64,000 bases of DNA. Origin: Micromonospora marina. GTDB taxonomy: Bacteria > Actinomycetota > Actinomycetes > Mycobacteriales > Micromonosporaceae. Position numbers and translations under genes: made by a program. The notes beneath the pieces were generated by a model. That model did not search any database. It saw only the letters and a program-made list of their open reading frames with translations, and had not been told where the DNA came from. Within the stretch, counting starts at the first letter, position 1. Each line of letters opens with the position of its first letter. Of this stretch, positions 24,624 through 32,778 are shown piece by piece. The stretch covers positions 1-64,000 of the forward strand of contig NZ_FMCV01000017.1 in the NCBI RefSeq assembly GCF_900091565.1, written 5' to 3'.

Positions 24624-25601
24624 GTGCGGACGGATCAGGTGCGGCTGCCGGACGGCGCGGCGGGGACGACGCGGGAGCGACTCCTGGCCGGGATCAGGTC
24701 CTGGGTGGAGTCGCCGCCGGTGCGGCGCCTCGTGGCGCACTTCGGCGGCGACTGGCCCGGCGGCGACCTGGCGGCGGTACTGGCAGGGCTGGACGCGTTC
24801 TCCGCCCGCCGCTGGGACTTCCGGCAGGGGCGGGAACGCCCGGACGCCCGGGAGCCGGCCTTCGACCCGGCCACAGCCGGGCTGGTGCGCAGCGCCGCCG
24901 CCGCGCTGGGCCTGGTCCGCGCCGTCGCGCCGGCCCGATCCAGGTACGCGCACCTGCTGGTGCTCGGCGGACTGGCGCACGCCTGCCTGCGGCGTACCGC
25001 GTACGCGGCGGCGCTGACCCGCACGGCGGCCGAGGTGACCGGCGAGGTGGCCGTGCTGGGCAGTTTCCGGCCGCTCTCCGCGGCCGAGTGCCGCACGCTC
25101 GACGCGGCCGGCCTGCCCGGCTGCGCCACCGAGGTGGACGTCCTCGACGCCGGGGTGCGGCTGGCGTTCGGGGTGGACGAGCCGGACGACGAGCGTGGCG
25201 ACCCGGCCGGCCATCCGCACCGGGCCTGGTCCTCGCGCACCTACCGGCCGGACGGGCTGCCCCCGGTACGGGTGCTCGCCGCGCCGTCCGGCGAACCGGA
25301 CCGCCGTCGCGCGCACACCGCCGACACGCAGCGGTTCTGGGCCGAGCACGTGCGGCTGCGCGCGGACGACCCGGTGCTGATGGTGACCGCCCCGATCTAC
25401 GTACCGTTCCAGCACTGCGACGCGCTGCGGACACTCGCCGTGCCGTACGGCTGCGGCATCGAGACGGTCGGGGTGGACCCGGCCGCGCGCGCCGCGGTCG
25501 CCGTACCGGAGCCCACCCTGACGCCGGGCCGCTACCTCCAGGAGATCCGGTCGGCGCTGCGGTCGATGCGCGCGCTGCACGCGACGCTGACGGCCGGCTG
25601 A
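24624..25601 (+). CDS. Conserved hypothetical protein (unrecognised)
   Basis: 325 aa, soluble, no signal peptide. Residues around 110-130 (YAHLLVLGGLAHACLRRTAY) and 255-285 (PVLMVTAPIYVPFQHCDALR) look like two Rossmann-type strand-loop-helix units, loosely reminiscent of YdcF/DUF218 proteins, but I cannot assign a family. GTG 24624 is leaderless-like: TAACAT at 24611-24616 lies 7 nt upstream. Convergent with murD2, ending 26 bp from it. Its closeness to MurD2/MurL raises a cell-wall link, which is inference. Confidence 0.7.
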   Translation: MRTDQVRLPDGAAGTTRERLLAGIRSWVESPPVRRLVAHFGGDWPGGDLAAVLAGLDAFSARRWDFRQGRERPDAREPAFDPATAGLVRSAAAALGLVRAVAPARSRYAHLLVLGGLAHACLRRTAYAAALTRTAAEVTGEVAVLGSFRPLSAAECRTLDAAGLPGCATEVDVLDAGVRLAFGVDEPDDERGDPAGHPHRAWSSRTYRPDGLPPVRVLAAPSGEPDRRRAHTADTQRFWAEHVRLRADDPVLMVTAPIYVPFQHCDALRTLAVPYGCGIETVGVDPAARAAVAVPEPTLTPGRYLQEIRSALRSMRALHATLTAG

Positions 25602-25627
25602 AACCGGCGTGCGGTGCCGAAGCTGAC

Positions 25628-26974
25628 TCAGCGGGCGGTATCCGCGACCGCCTGCGCGAACACCTCGGAGCGGTGCTCGAAGTTGCGGAACCGGCCGTAG
25701 CTCGGCGCGGCCGGGGACAGCAGCACCACCCCGCCGGCCGGGGTGAGCTTGCGGGACAGCCCGACGGCGGCGACCAGGTCGTCGGCCAGCTCGGTACGCA
25801 CCGACGGCAGCCCGGACAGCGCCTCCACGATGCGAGGGCCGCTGTCCGGCACGCCGATCACGGTGATCTCCCGGCCGGCCAGGTGCGCGCGCAGCGGGCT
25901 GTAGTCCAGCCCCCGGTCGGCGCCGCCGACGATCACGGTCAGCGGCCGTCCCTCGTACGCGTCGATCGCGTGGATGGCCGCGTACGGGCTGGTGGCGAGC
26001 GTGTCGTCGACGAACGTGAGCCCGGACGGGTCGGCGATCTCGGTGAGCCGGTGCGCCAGACCCTGGAACTCGGCGACCGCCACGGCGAGGCTGTCCCTGC
26101 GCGTCACCACGTCGACGCCGAGCGCGTCCAGCACGGCGAGCGCGACGCAGAGGTTGCCCTCGTTGTGCCGCCCGACCAGCGGCAGCACGGCACGCGGGAA
26201 CAGCGGCGTGTCCCGCAGGTGGAACCACTGCGTGCCGTCCGGCCCGGTGGCCACGTGCGTGGTGTCCGGCGAGCCGGCCCGGACCGCCGCCCGGTCGCCC
26301 AGCTCCGCCGCCAGGCGCGGGTCGGCACCGTTGACCACGACGGCGTGCGGGCCGTGGGCGATCAGGTTCAGCTTGTCCCGGTAGTACTCCCGCTCGCCGC
26401 CGTGCGCGTCCAGGTGCTCGGGGAACAGCGCGGTCACCACCGCCACCCGGGGCGAGTCGGTCAGGTCGGAGCACTGGTAGCTGGACAGCTCCAGCACGTA
26501 CAGCTCCGCCTCGGGCAGGTCCAGCAGCGGCACCCCGATGTTGCCGCCGAACACGTTCGGCCGGTCCATCGCGGTGAGCAGGTGACTGATCAGGCTGGAC
26601 GTGGTGCTCTTGCCCTTGCTGCCGGTCACCCCGACGGTCCGGTCCGCGTGGTCGGCCATCCACAGCGCGCTGCCCTGCGTGACCGGCACCGACCGGCGGC
26701 GCAGTTCCACCATCCACGGGTGGGTGTTCGGCACACCCGGCGAGCGGACCACCACGTCGGCGGCGGCGAGGCGCTCGAAGCCCTCCTCGCCGGTGACCAG
26801 TGTCGCCGCGGCGGCGAGCGGACCGTCCCAGGGCAGCGTGAGGAAGTTCGCGCTGTCGTCGACCACCACCAGGCCGGCCGGCCCGTGCGCGGCGATCGCT
26901 GTCACCGCGGCCCGGCCCTCGCGGCCGGCGCCCCAGACGGCGACATGACGTCCGCGCAGATCAGACAGGCGCAC
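25628..26974 (-). CDS. murD2: MurD2-type UDP-MurNAc-L-Ala--L-glutamate ligase
   Basis: 448 aa Mur ligase. P-loop VGVTGSKGKSTTSSLISHLL near 115, then FGGNIGVPLLDLPEAELYVLELSSYQ and the C-terminal VIVGGADRGLDYSPL. GTG 26974 selected: GAGGAG ends 5 nt upstream, whereas GTG 26980 overlaps it. The tight pairing with a MurL homologue, head to head 87 bp apart, suggests the variant route known from Xanthomonas: this ligase adds L-Glu, then MurL epimerises it to D-Glu, replacing or supplementing MurD plus MurI. A canonical MurD may exist elsewhere in the genome. Confidence 0.85.
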   Translation of the reverse strand: MRLSDLRGRHVAVWGAGREGRAAVTAIAAHGPAGLVVVDDSANFLTLPWDGPLAAAATLVTGEEGFERLAAADVVVRSPGVPNTHPWMVELRRRSVPVTQGSALWMADHADRTVGVTGSKGKSTTSSLISHLLTAMDRPNVFGGNIGVPLLDLPEAELYVLELSSYQCSDLTDSPRVAVVTALFPEHLDAHGGEREYYRDKLNLIAHGPHAVVVNGADPRLAAELGDRAAVRAGSPDTTHVATGPDGTQWFHLRDTPLFPRAVLPLVGRHNEGNLCVALAVLDALGVDVVTRRDSLAVAVAEFQGLAHRLTEIADPSGLTFVDDTLATSPYAAIHAIDAYEGRPLTVIVGGADRGLDYSPLRAHLAGREITVIGVPDSGPRIVEALSGLPSVRTELADDLVAAVGLSRKLTPAGGVVLLSPAAPSYGRFRNFEHRSEVFAQAVADTAR

Positions 26975-27050
26975 GGGCACTCCTCGGACTCGGTCGACGC
27001 ACGGCGGGCAGGGTCCGGCCCAGCCGGACACGGACGGACGAACCAGGGCC

Positions 27051-27062
27051 TAGTATGGCGTG
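27051..27062 (+). promoter_or_regulatory. Leaderless -10 box of murL
   Basis: TAGTAT at 27051-27056 lies 5 nt before GTG 27062, the spacing expected when transcription begins at the start codon. No clear -35 and no ribosome site. Confidence 0.55.
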
Positions 27063-28411
27063 TGCCCAACGAGCAGCTGCGGCGGATGGACGCCTTCACC
27101 TTCCCGTCCTACTCGATCGACTTCGCCACCGGCGAGGTCCTGTTCGACTACGCCCTGACCGGTCCCGACTGCGAACAGCGGTTCACCGAGGTGATCACGC
27201 TTCCGCTGCCGGCCGAGCCGGTCCCCGACGCCACCGCGGCCACCCTGGCCCGGGTGCTGGAGCTGCTGCACGTGGTCGCCGGTGTCAGCTACTACAAGGC
27301 CGCCGCGCCGTCCCGGCTGGTGCTGCCCGCACCGCTGGGCGCAGCCGCCGTCGAGCTGGTCACCGCCGTCTACACCAAGGGCCTCGCCGAGTACGCGTAC
27401 CGCAACGAGCTGCCGCACGTGCTGGAACTGCGTCCCGAGGTGCCGTCCGGCACCGTGGACCCGGCGGCGCCGGTGGACAACTCCGACCGCCGTCCGCTGT
27501 CGGCGGTGGGTGGCGGCAAGGACTCCATCGTCACGCTGGAGGCGCTGCGCCGCGCCGGCCTCGACCCGGTGCCGTTCTCGGTCAACCCGAACCACGTGAT
27601 CGTGTCGGTGAACGAGGCGTCCGACCTGGTGCCGCTGGCCGCCCGCCGACGGCTGGACCCGGTGCTGTTCGAGCTGAACGCCGCCGGCGCGCGCAACGGG
27701 CACATCCCGGTCACCGCGATCAACTCGCTGATCGCCGTGGCCACCGCCGTCCTGCACGGGCTCGGCCCGGTGGTGATGTCGAACGAGCGCTCCGCGTCCG
27801 ACCCGAACCTGATCTGGAACGGCCACGAGATCAACCATCAGTGGTCGAAGGGTGTCGAGGCCGAAGGGCTGCTGCGCGCGGCGCTGGCCGAGCACGCCGG
27901 GCTCACCGAGCCGTACTTCTCGTTGCTGCGCTCCCTGTCCGAGCTGCACATCGCCCGGCTGTTCGCCGAGATCGACCGGTACGACGCGGTGGTGACCAGC
28001 TGCAACGCCGCGTTCAAGCTGCGCGACGCGAGCGAGCGCTGGTGCCGCGACTGCCCGAAGTGCCGGTTCGTGTTCCTGGCGATGGCGCCGTTCATGCCGC
28101 GGGCGCGGCTGACCGGCATCTTCGGCGGTGACCTGCTGGCCGACGAGTCCCAGATCCCCGGCTACCGGGAGCTGCTCGGCATCGACGGCCACAAGCCGTT
28201 CGAGTGCGTGGGCGAGGTGGAGGAGTCGGTGGTCGCGCTGAGCCTGCTCGCCCAGCAGGAGCAGTGGCGGGACGCCCCTGTGGTACGCGCCCTGGTGGCG
28301 GCGCTGCCCGACACCGCCTGGCAGGCGGCGGCGACCTCCGACGTGTTCACCCCCGGCGGTGACAACCACGTCCCCGCCCCCTACGCCAAAGCCCTCACCG
28401 CCCTGACCTGA
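27062..28411 (+). CDS. murL: UDP-MurNAc-L-Ala-L-Glu epimerase (MurL)
   Basis: 449 aa. Contains the ATP-pyrophosphatase-type P-loop SAVGGGKDSIVTLEAL near 155 and a CRDCPKCRFVFLA Cys cluster near 325, both characteristic of MurL homologues. GTG 27062 starts VPNEQLRRMDAF. Reaction by family knowledge: ATP-dependent inversion of the terminal L-Glu of UDP-MurNAc-L-Ala-L-Glu to D-Glu, in the cytosol. Divergent from murD2 with a shared 87-bp promoter region. The protein is easily mistaken for a generic adenine nucleotide hydrolase. Confidence 0.85.
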   Translation: MPNEQLRRMDAFTFPSYSIDFATGEVLFDYALTGPDCEQRFTEVITLPLPAEPVPDATAATLARVLELLHVVAGVSYYKAAAPSRLVLPAPLGAAAVELVTAVYTKGLAEYAYRNELPHVLELRPEVPSGTVDPAAPVDNSDRRPLSAVGGGKDSIVTLEALRRAGLDPVPFSVNPNHVIVSVNEASDLVPLAARRRLDPVLFELNAAGARNGHIPVTAINSLIAVATAVLHGLGPVVMSNERSASDPNLIWNGHEINHQWSKGVEAEGLLRAALAEHAGLTEPYFSLLRSLSELHIARLFAEIDRYDAVVTSCNAAFKLRDASERWCRDCPKCRFVFLAMAPFMPRARLTGIFGGDLLADESQIPGYRELLGIDGHKPFECVGEVEESVVALSLLAQQEQWRDAPVVRALVAALPDTAWQAAATSDVFTPGGDNHVPAPYAKALTALT

Positions 28412-28439
28412 CCCCCTCCCCCGCCCGCCCCGGCTCCCA

Positions 28440-30245
28440 TCAGGGGGTGCGGATGGCGTCCAGGGCCAGCAGGGCCACGTGCAGGGACAGGCACCTGTCG
28501 ACCGAGTCGAGGTCGGCGTCGAGGATGCGGCCGATCCGGGCCAGCCGCTCGTAGAACGCCGGCCGGGACAGGTGCGCGGCGGCGGCACCGGCCGACTTGT
28601 TCCGCCCCTGCTCCAGGTAGGCCCGCAGCGTGCCGAGCAACTGCTCCCGCGGGTGCTGTGCGTCATAGGCGAGCAGCGGCCCGAGTTCACGCTCGACGAA
28701 CGTCTGCAACCGGGGCTCGTCGCGCAACAGGTGCAGCAGCCCGGCCAGCCCCACGTGCGGCAACCGGTAGCAGGGCAGATCCCGGGGATCCCGCCGGGCC
28801 GCCTCGGCGACCTGCCGCGCCTCGATCAGCGACCGGCGCGCCTCGCGCAGGCTGCCGACGCCGGACCCGGCCGCCACCACGATCGCGGCCCGGGGCGGCG
28901 CGTCGGCCGGTCGCGCGCTCACCGACGCCACGGCCCGTCCGGCGGGACGGTCAGGCGGCTCCGACAGGCGGGACGCCGACGGGCGGGCGGGGGCGGCGTC
29001 GAGGCGTACCCGGCGCAACGCCGCGGCGAACGCGGCCAGCGCCTTCTCCTCGGCGGCCGGGTCGGGAAGCGCGAGCAGCGCGCCCACGGCCTGGTCGTCG
29101 AGCGGGCTGGTCAGCGCGGTGAGCTTGGCGTCGCGGACGGCCTGGCTGACCGCTTCGGCGAGGTCCCGCAGCCGGGCCGGTCCGGCTTCCGGGCCCTCGG
29201 CGTCGGCCTCGCGGTGTCCGCCGCGCCGGGCGGCGGGCTCGTCGTCGGGGGCGCCCGCGTCACCGGACGGCTCGTCGGCGCGGTACCGGACCACCACACC
29301 GACCAGGTGCCGGCGGTCCAGGACGACGCCGAGCGCCTTGGCGCGCAGCGCCACCTCGTCCACCGGGCGGGTGTGGTCGATCAGGGCGGTCAGCAGCGTA
29401 CGGTGGATCTGCCGTTCCAGGCCCTCGGCGTCGCGGCGGATCAGCCGGCCCAGGGCGAGCGTGGAGGCGGCCCGTTCGACCAGGATGGTCAGCCGGGTCG
29501 GCGGGGTGGACTCGGTCGCCGGCCAGCGCAGCAGCAGCCGTCCCCAGTCCTGTCCCCGCGCGCCCACGGTGGTGACGAGCCATCCGCTGTCCGGGTCGTA
29601 CGCGGTGCGCCCGGCGGGGCGGATCTGCCGCGAGTGCCGCTCCCAGCCGTCCAGCAGCAGTTGGGCGTTCTCCCCCGCCGGCTCGTACGCGAGCACCTGC
29701 CGGGACAGGTTCTCCAGCACCATCGGGCAGCCGGCCAGCTCGGCGGCCTGCCGCAGCACCTCGCCGGGTTCGGCGCCCTCCACCGACAGCTCGGTGAACC
29801 GCTGGTGGATCTCCTCGGTGGCGCGCAGCTCGGTGAGCTGGGCGTCCACGATCAGCGCGTGCACCGCCTCGGTGATGCGGACGAACGGGGTTCCCCGGCG
29901 CAGCTCGATCAGGGGCAGGCCGCGGCGTTCGGCGGCGGCGACCATCACCCGGGGCACTCCGCTGACGTAGCGGCGGCCCAGTTCCACCGCCAGCCCGGAG
30001 ACGCCGACGTCGGCCAGGGCGCCGATGAACTCGCGGAGCCCGGCGTCGTCGCCCGGCAGGCCGATGCCGGTGGTGAGGACCAGTTCCCCGCCGCCGAGCA
30101 GGGTGGCGATGTCGGGCACCTCGGCGATGTGCACCCAGCGCACCGGCCGGTCCAGCCCGGCGGTCCCGGCGACCAGGCGCGGCGCGCCGTTGCGCACGGG
30201 CACCAGGTCCAGCACCTCACGCACGGTAGGGAACACGGGCGACAC
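28440..30245 (-). CDS. PucR-family transcriptional regulator
   Basis: 601 aa. N-terminal PucR (purine catabolism) ligand domain (PTVREVLDLVPVRNGAPRLV...), a central GGDEF-like region interrupted by a disordered 60-residue Ala/Pro/Arg-rich insert (about 480-540), and the C-terminal PucR HTH (LEQGRNKSAGAAAAHLSRPAFYERL). GTG 30245 chosen; GTG 30236 and 30224 are alternatives. These regulators usually activate nearby purine, amine or amino-acid catabolism; the class III aminotransferase 4 kb away is a possible but unproven target. Confidence 0.88.
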   Translation of the reverse strand: MSPVFPTVREVLDLVPVRNGAPRLVAGTAGLDRPVRWVHIAEVPDIATLLGGGELVLTTGIGLPGDDAGLREFIGALADVGVSGLAVELGRRYVSGVPRVMVAAAERRGLPLIELRRGTPFVRITEAVHALIVDAQLTELRATEEIHQRFTELSVEGAEPGEVLRQAAELAGCPMVLENLSRQVLAYEPAGENAQLLLDGWERHSRQIRPAGRTAYDPDSGWLVTTVGARGQDWGRLLLRWPATESTPPTRLTILVERAASTLALGRLIRRDAEGLERQIHRTLLTALIDHTRPVDEVALRAKALGVVLDRRHLVGVVVRYRADEPSGDAGAPDDEPAARRGGHREADAEGPEAGPARLRDLAEAVSQAVRDAKLTALTSPLDDQAVGALLALPDPAAEEKALAAFAAALRRVRLDAAPARPSASRLSEPPDRPAGRAVASVSARPADAPPRAAIVVAAGSGVGSLREARRSLIEARQVAEAARRDPRDLPCYRLPHVGLAGLLHLLRDEPRLQTFVERELGPLLAYDAQHPREQLLGTLRAYLEQGRNKSAGAAAAHLSRPAFYERLARIGRILDADLDSVDRCLSLHVALLALDAIRTP

Positions 30246-30309
30246 GCTACCCTGCGTCACCACCGTTGCCGAAGCCCGGACCGCCCGCGCCACGGGGCCG
30301 GCGGACGAG

Positions 30310-30345
30310 CCGCGGACCGCCGCCCGGAGGGCCGGCGGTCCGCGG
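30310..30345 (-). terminator. argG terminator hairpin
   Basis: CCGCGGACCGCCG (30310-30322) pairs perfectly with CGGCGGTCCGCGG (30333-30345), loop 10 nt. It begins 22 nt after the argG stop on the minus strand and separates argG from pucR. Confidence 0.82.
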
Positions 30346-30367
30346 ACGTCCAGGCGGGAGGCGGCTG

Positions 30368-31819
30368 TCAGTCGACGCCGAACTCCATCGCGGCCCGGTC
30401 GAGTGCCTCGTCCTCGGCGGTGGGTACGCCCCGCGACGCGATGGCCTCCGCGCCGCCCTGCGGCATGGCGCCGATGAGCCCGGTCGAGGCCGCCTGGGCG
30501 GCGCCGACGACCCGCTGCGGTACGCCGCCGCCGACCATGCCGACGGAGGCGTACTGCTCCAGCTTGGCCCGGGAGTCGGCGATGTCGAGGTTGCGCATGG
30601 TGAGCTGGCCGATCCGGTCGGCCGGGCCGAACGCCGAGTCCTGGGTGCGCTCCATCGACAACTTGTCCGGGTGGTAGCTGAACGCCGGGCCGGTGGTGTC
30701 GAGGATCGAGTAGTCCTCGCCCCGGCGCAGCCGCAGCGTGACCTCGCCGGTGACCGCCGTGCCGACCCAGCGCTGCAGCGACTCGCGCAGCATCAGCGCC
30801 TGCGGGTCCAGCCAGCGGCCCTCGTACATGAGGCGGCCGAGGCGGCGGCCCTCGTTGTGGTAGTTCGCGAGCGTGTCCTCGTTGTGGATGGCGTTGACGA
30901 GCCGCTCGTAGGCGGCGTGCAGCAGCGCCATGCCGGGGGCCTCGTAGATGCCCCGGCTCTTGGCCTCGATGATCCGGTTCTCGATCTGGTCGGACATGCC
31001 CAGGCCGTGCCGACCGCCGATGGCGTTCGCCTCCAGCACCAGGTCGACGGCGCTGCCGAACTCCTTGCCGTTGATCGTCACCGGGCGGCCCTGGTCGAAG
31101 CCGATGGTGACGTCCTCGGCGGGGATCTCCACGGACGGGTCCCAGAACTTGACGCCCATGATCGGCTCGACCGTCTCGATGCCGGTGTCCAGGTGTTCGA
31201 GCGTCTTGGCCTCGTGGGTGGCGCCCCAGATGTTGGCGTCGGTGGAGTACGCCTTCTCGGTGCTGTCCCGGTAGGGCAGGCCGCGTTCGAGCAGCCACTG
31301 CGACATCTCGGTGCGGCCGCCCAGCTCGGTGACGAAGTCGGTGTCCAGCCACGGCTTGTAGATCCGCAGCTGCGGGTTGGCCAGCAGGCCGTACCGGTAG
31401 AACCGCTCGATGTCGTTGCCCTTGAACGTCGAGCCGTCGCCCCAGATCTGCACGTCGTCGGCGATCATCGCGCGGACGAGCAGCGTGCCGGTGACGGCGC
31501 GGCCCAGCGGCGTGGTGTTGAAGTAGGCCCGTCCGCCGGAGCGGATGTGGAAGGCGCCGCAGGTCAGCGCCGCCAGCCCTTCCTCGACCAGCGCGGCGCG
31601 ACAGTCGACGAGGCGGGCGACCTCGGCGCCGTAGCTGAGCGCGCGGCCGGGCACCGAGGCGATGTCGGGCTCGTCGTACTGGCCGATGTCGGCGGTGTAG
31701 GCGCAGGGGACGGCGCCCTTGTCGCGCATCCACGCGACGGCCACCGAGGTGTCGAGGCCGCCGGAGAAGGCGATGCCGACACGTTCGCCGATGGGCAGGG
31801 AGGTGAGAACCTTGGACAC
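30368..31819 (-). CDS. argG: Argininosuccinate synthase
   Basis: 483 aa, of the longer E. coli-type subgroup rather than the 400-aa ArgG of most actinobacteria. PP-loop GIAFSGGLDTSVAVAWM at the N-terminus, TFKGNDIERFYRYG and a GRGxxPEL-equivalent region. Joins citrulline and aspartate using ATP in arginine synthesis. No other arg genes adjoin it. GTG 31819 is leaderless-like: CATAAT lies 7 nt upstream; an in-frame ATG at 31855 would include the promoter in the coding region. The subgroup and isolation suggest horizontal acquisition or a second argG copy, which is inference. Confidence 0.93.
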   Translation of the reverse strand: MSKVLTSLPIGERVGIAFSGGLDTSVAVAWMRDKGAVPCAYTADIGQYDEPDIASVPGRALSYGAEVARLVDCRAALVEEGLAALTCGAFHIRSGGRAYFNTTPLGRAVTGTLLVRAMIADDVQIWGDGSTFKGNDIERFYRYGLLANPQLRIYKPWLDTDFVTELGGRTEMSQWLLERGLPYRDSTEKAYSTDANIWGATHEAKTLEHLDTGIETVEPIMGVKFWDPSVEIPAEDVTIGFDQGRPVTINGKEFGSAVDLVLEANAIGGRHGLGMSDQIENRIIEAKSRGIYEAPGMALLHAAYERLVNAIHNEDTLANYHNEGRRLGRLMYEGRWLDPQALMLRESLQRWVGTAVTGEVTLRLRRGEDYSILDTTGPAFSYHPDKLSMERTQDSAFGPADRIGQLTMRNLDIADSRAKLEQYASVGMVGGGVPQRVVGAAQAASTGLIGAMPQGGAEAIASRGVPTAEDEALDRAAMEFGVD

Positions 31820-31826
31820 AAGAAAG

Positions 31827-31858
31827 ATTATGCACGGCATCGCATGGTCATGCAAGCC
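31827..31858 (-). promoter_or_regulatory. argG promoter with ARG-box-like TGCAT repeats
   Basis: On the minus strand the -10 CATAAT (31832-31827) is preceded by TGCATGACCATGCGATGCC and overlaps GTGCATAAT, giving two TGCAT-type half-sites about 20 bp apart. This resembles ArgR sites of streptomycetes, which are built from CATGCA/TGCATA halves. Assignment is tentative. Confidence 0.4.
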
Positions 31859-31863
31859 GCTCG

Positions 31864-32673
31864 TCAGATCAAATCCTCCCGCCCCAGCTCCCAGAACGCC
31901 ACCGCCGCGGCGGCGGCCACGTTCAGCGAGTCCACGCCGCGCCGCATCGGGATCACCACCCGCACGTCGCTGGCCGCCTGCGCCGCCGCGGTCAGGCCCG
32001 GCCCCTCCGCACCCAGCAGCAACGCCGCCCGCTCCCGCTGCGCCGGGGCCAGCCGCTGCATCGGTACGGCATCCGGCGCGGGCGTCATCGCGAGCACGGT
32101 GAACCCGGCCGCCCGAACCTGGTCCAGCCCTTCCGGCCAGCGGTCGAGCTTGGCGTACGGCACCGCGAACACCTCGCCCATGCTGACCCGTACGCTGCGC
32201 CGGTACAGCGGGTCGGCGCAGGTGGGCGACAGCAGCACCGCGTCGAGGCCGAGCGCGGCCGCGCCCCGGAAGATCGCCCCCAGATTGGTGTGGTTGTTGA
32301 CGTCCTCCAGGATCACCACCCGCCGGGCCGCCGCCAGCACCTCGTCGGCGGAGCGCAGCGGCTTGCGGTGGAACGACGCGAGCACGCCCCGGTGCACGTG
32401 GAAGCCGGTGGCGCGCTGCAGCACGTCGGGCGTGGCCGCGTACACCGGCGCGTCACCGGTGTCCAGGTCGGCGAGCTGGTCGACCCGCTTGGCGTCGACC
32501 AGGTACGACCGCGCCGGGTAGCCGGCCCGCAGCGCCCGCCGCAGCACCAGCTCCCCCTCGGCGATGAACAGCCCGTGCGGCGGTTCCCAGCGGGTACGCA
32601 GCTCCACGTCGGTGAGCGCGCGGTAGTCGGCGATCCGGTCGTCGTCGGGGTCGGTGATCTCGTGGACGGGCAC
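31864..32673 (-). CDS. TrmH/SpoU-family RNA 2'-O-methyltransferase
   Basis: 269 aa. N-terminal substrate-binding part (EITDPDDDRIADYRALTD) followed by a SPOUT knot: VILEDVNNHTNLGAIFRGAAALG (motif 1, catalytic Arg), LLLGAEGPGL (motif 2) and VVIPMRRGVDSLNVAAAAAVAFWE (motif 3). Uses SAM to methylate a ribose 2'-OH in tRNA or rRNA; target base not predictable. GTG 32673 is the first good start but has no strong ribosome site. Located 44 bp upstream of the argG start region, but argG has its own promoter. Confidence 0.9.
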   Translation of the reverse strand: MPVHEITDPDDDRIADYRALTDVELRTRWEPPHGLFIAEGELVLRRALRAGYPARSYLVDAKRVDQLADLDTGDAPVYAATPDVLQRATGFHVHRGVLASFHRKPLRSADEVLAAARRVVILEDVNNHTNLGAIFRGAAALGLDAVLLSPTCADPLYRRSVRVSMGEVFAVPYAKLDRWPEGLDQVRAAGFTVLAMTPAPDAVPMQRLAPAQRERAALLLGAEGPGLTAAAQAASDVRVVIPMRRGVDSLNVAAAAAVAFWELGREDLI

Positions 32674-32778
32674 CAGGCGATTCTGCCCGGCCCGCCCGGC
32701 CGCTCCGGCGCGGGCCGGGTTTCCGCCGCCCCGCGCGGGGAACGGAGCCGGAAGGCCGACGGCGACGGAGGGACCACC

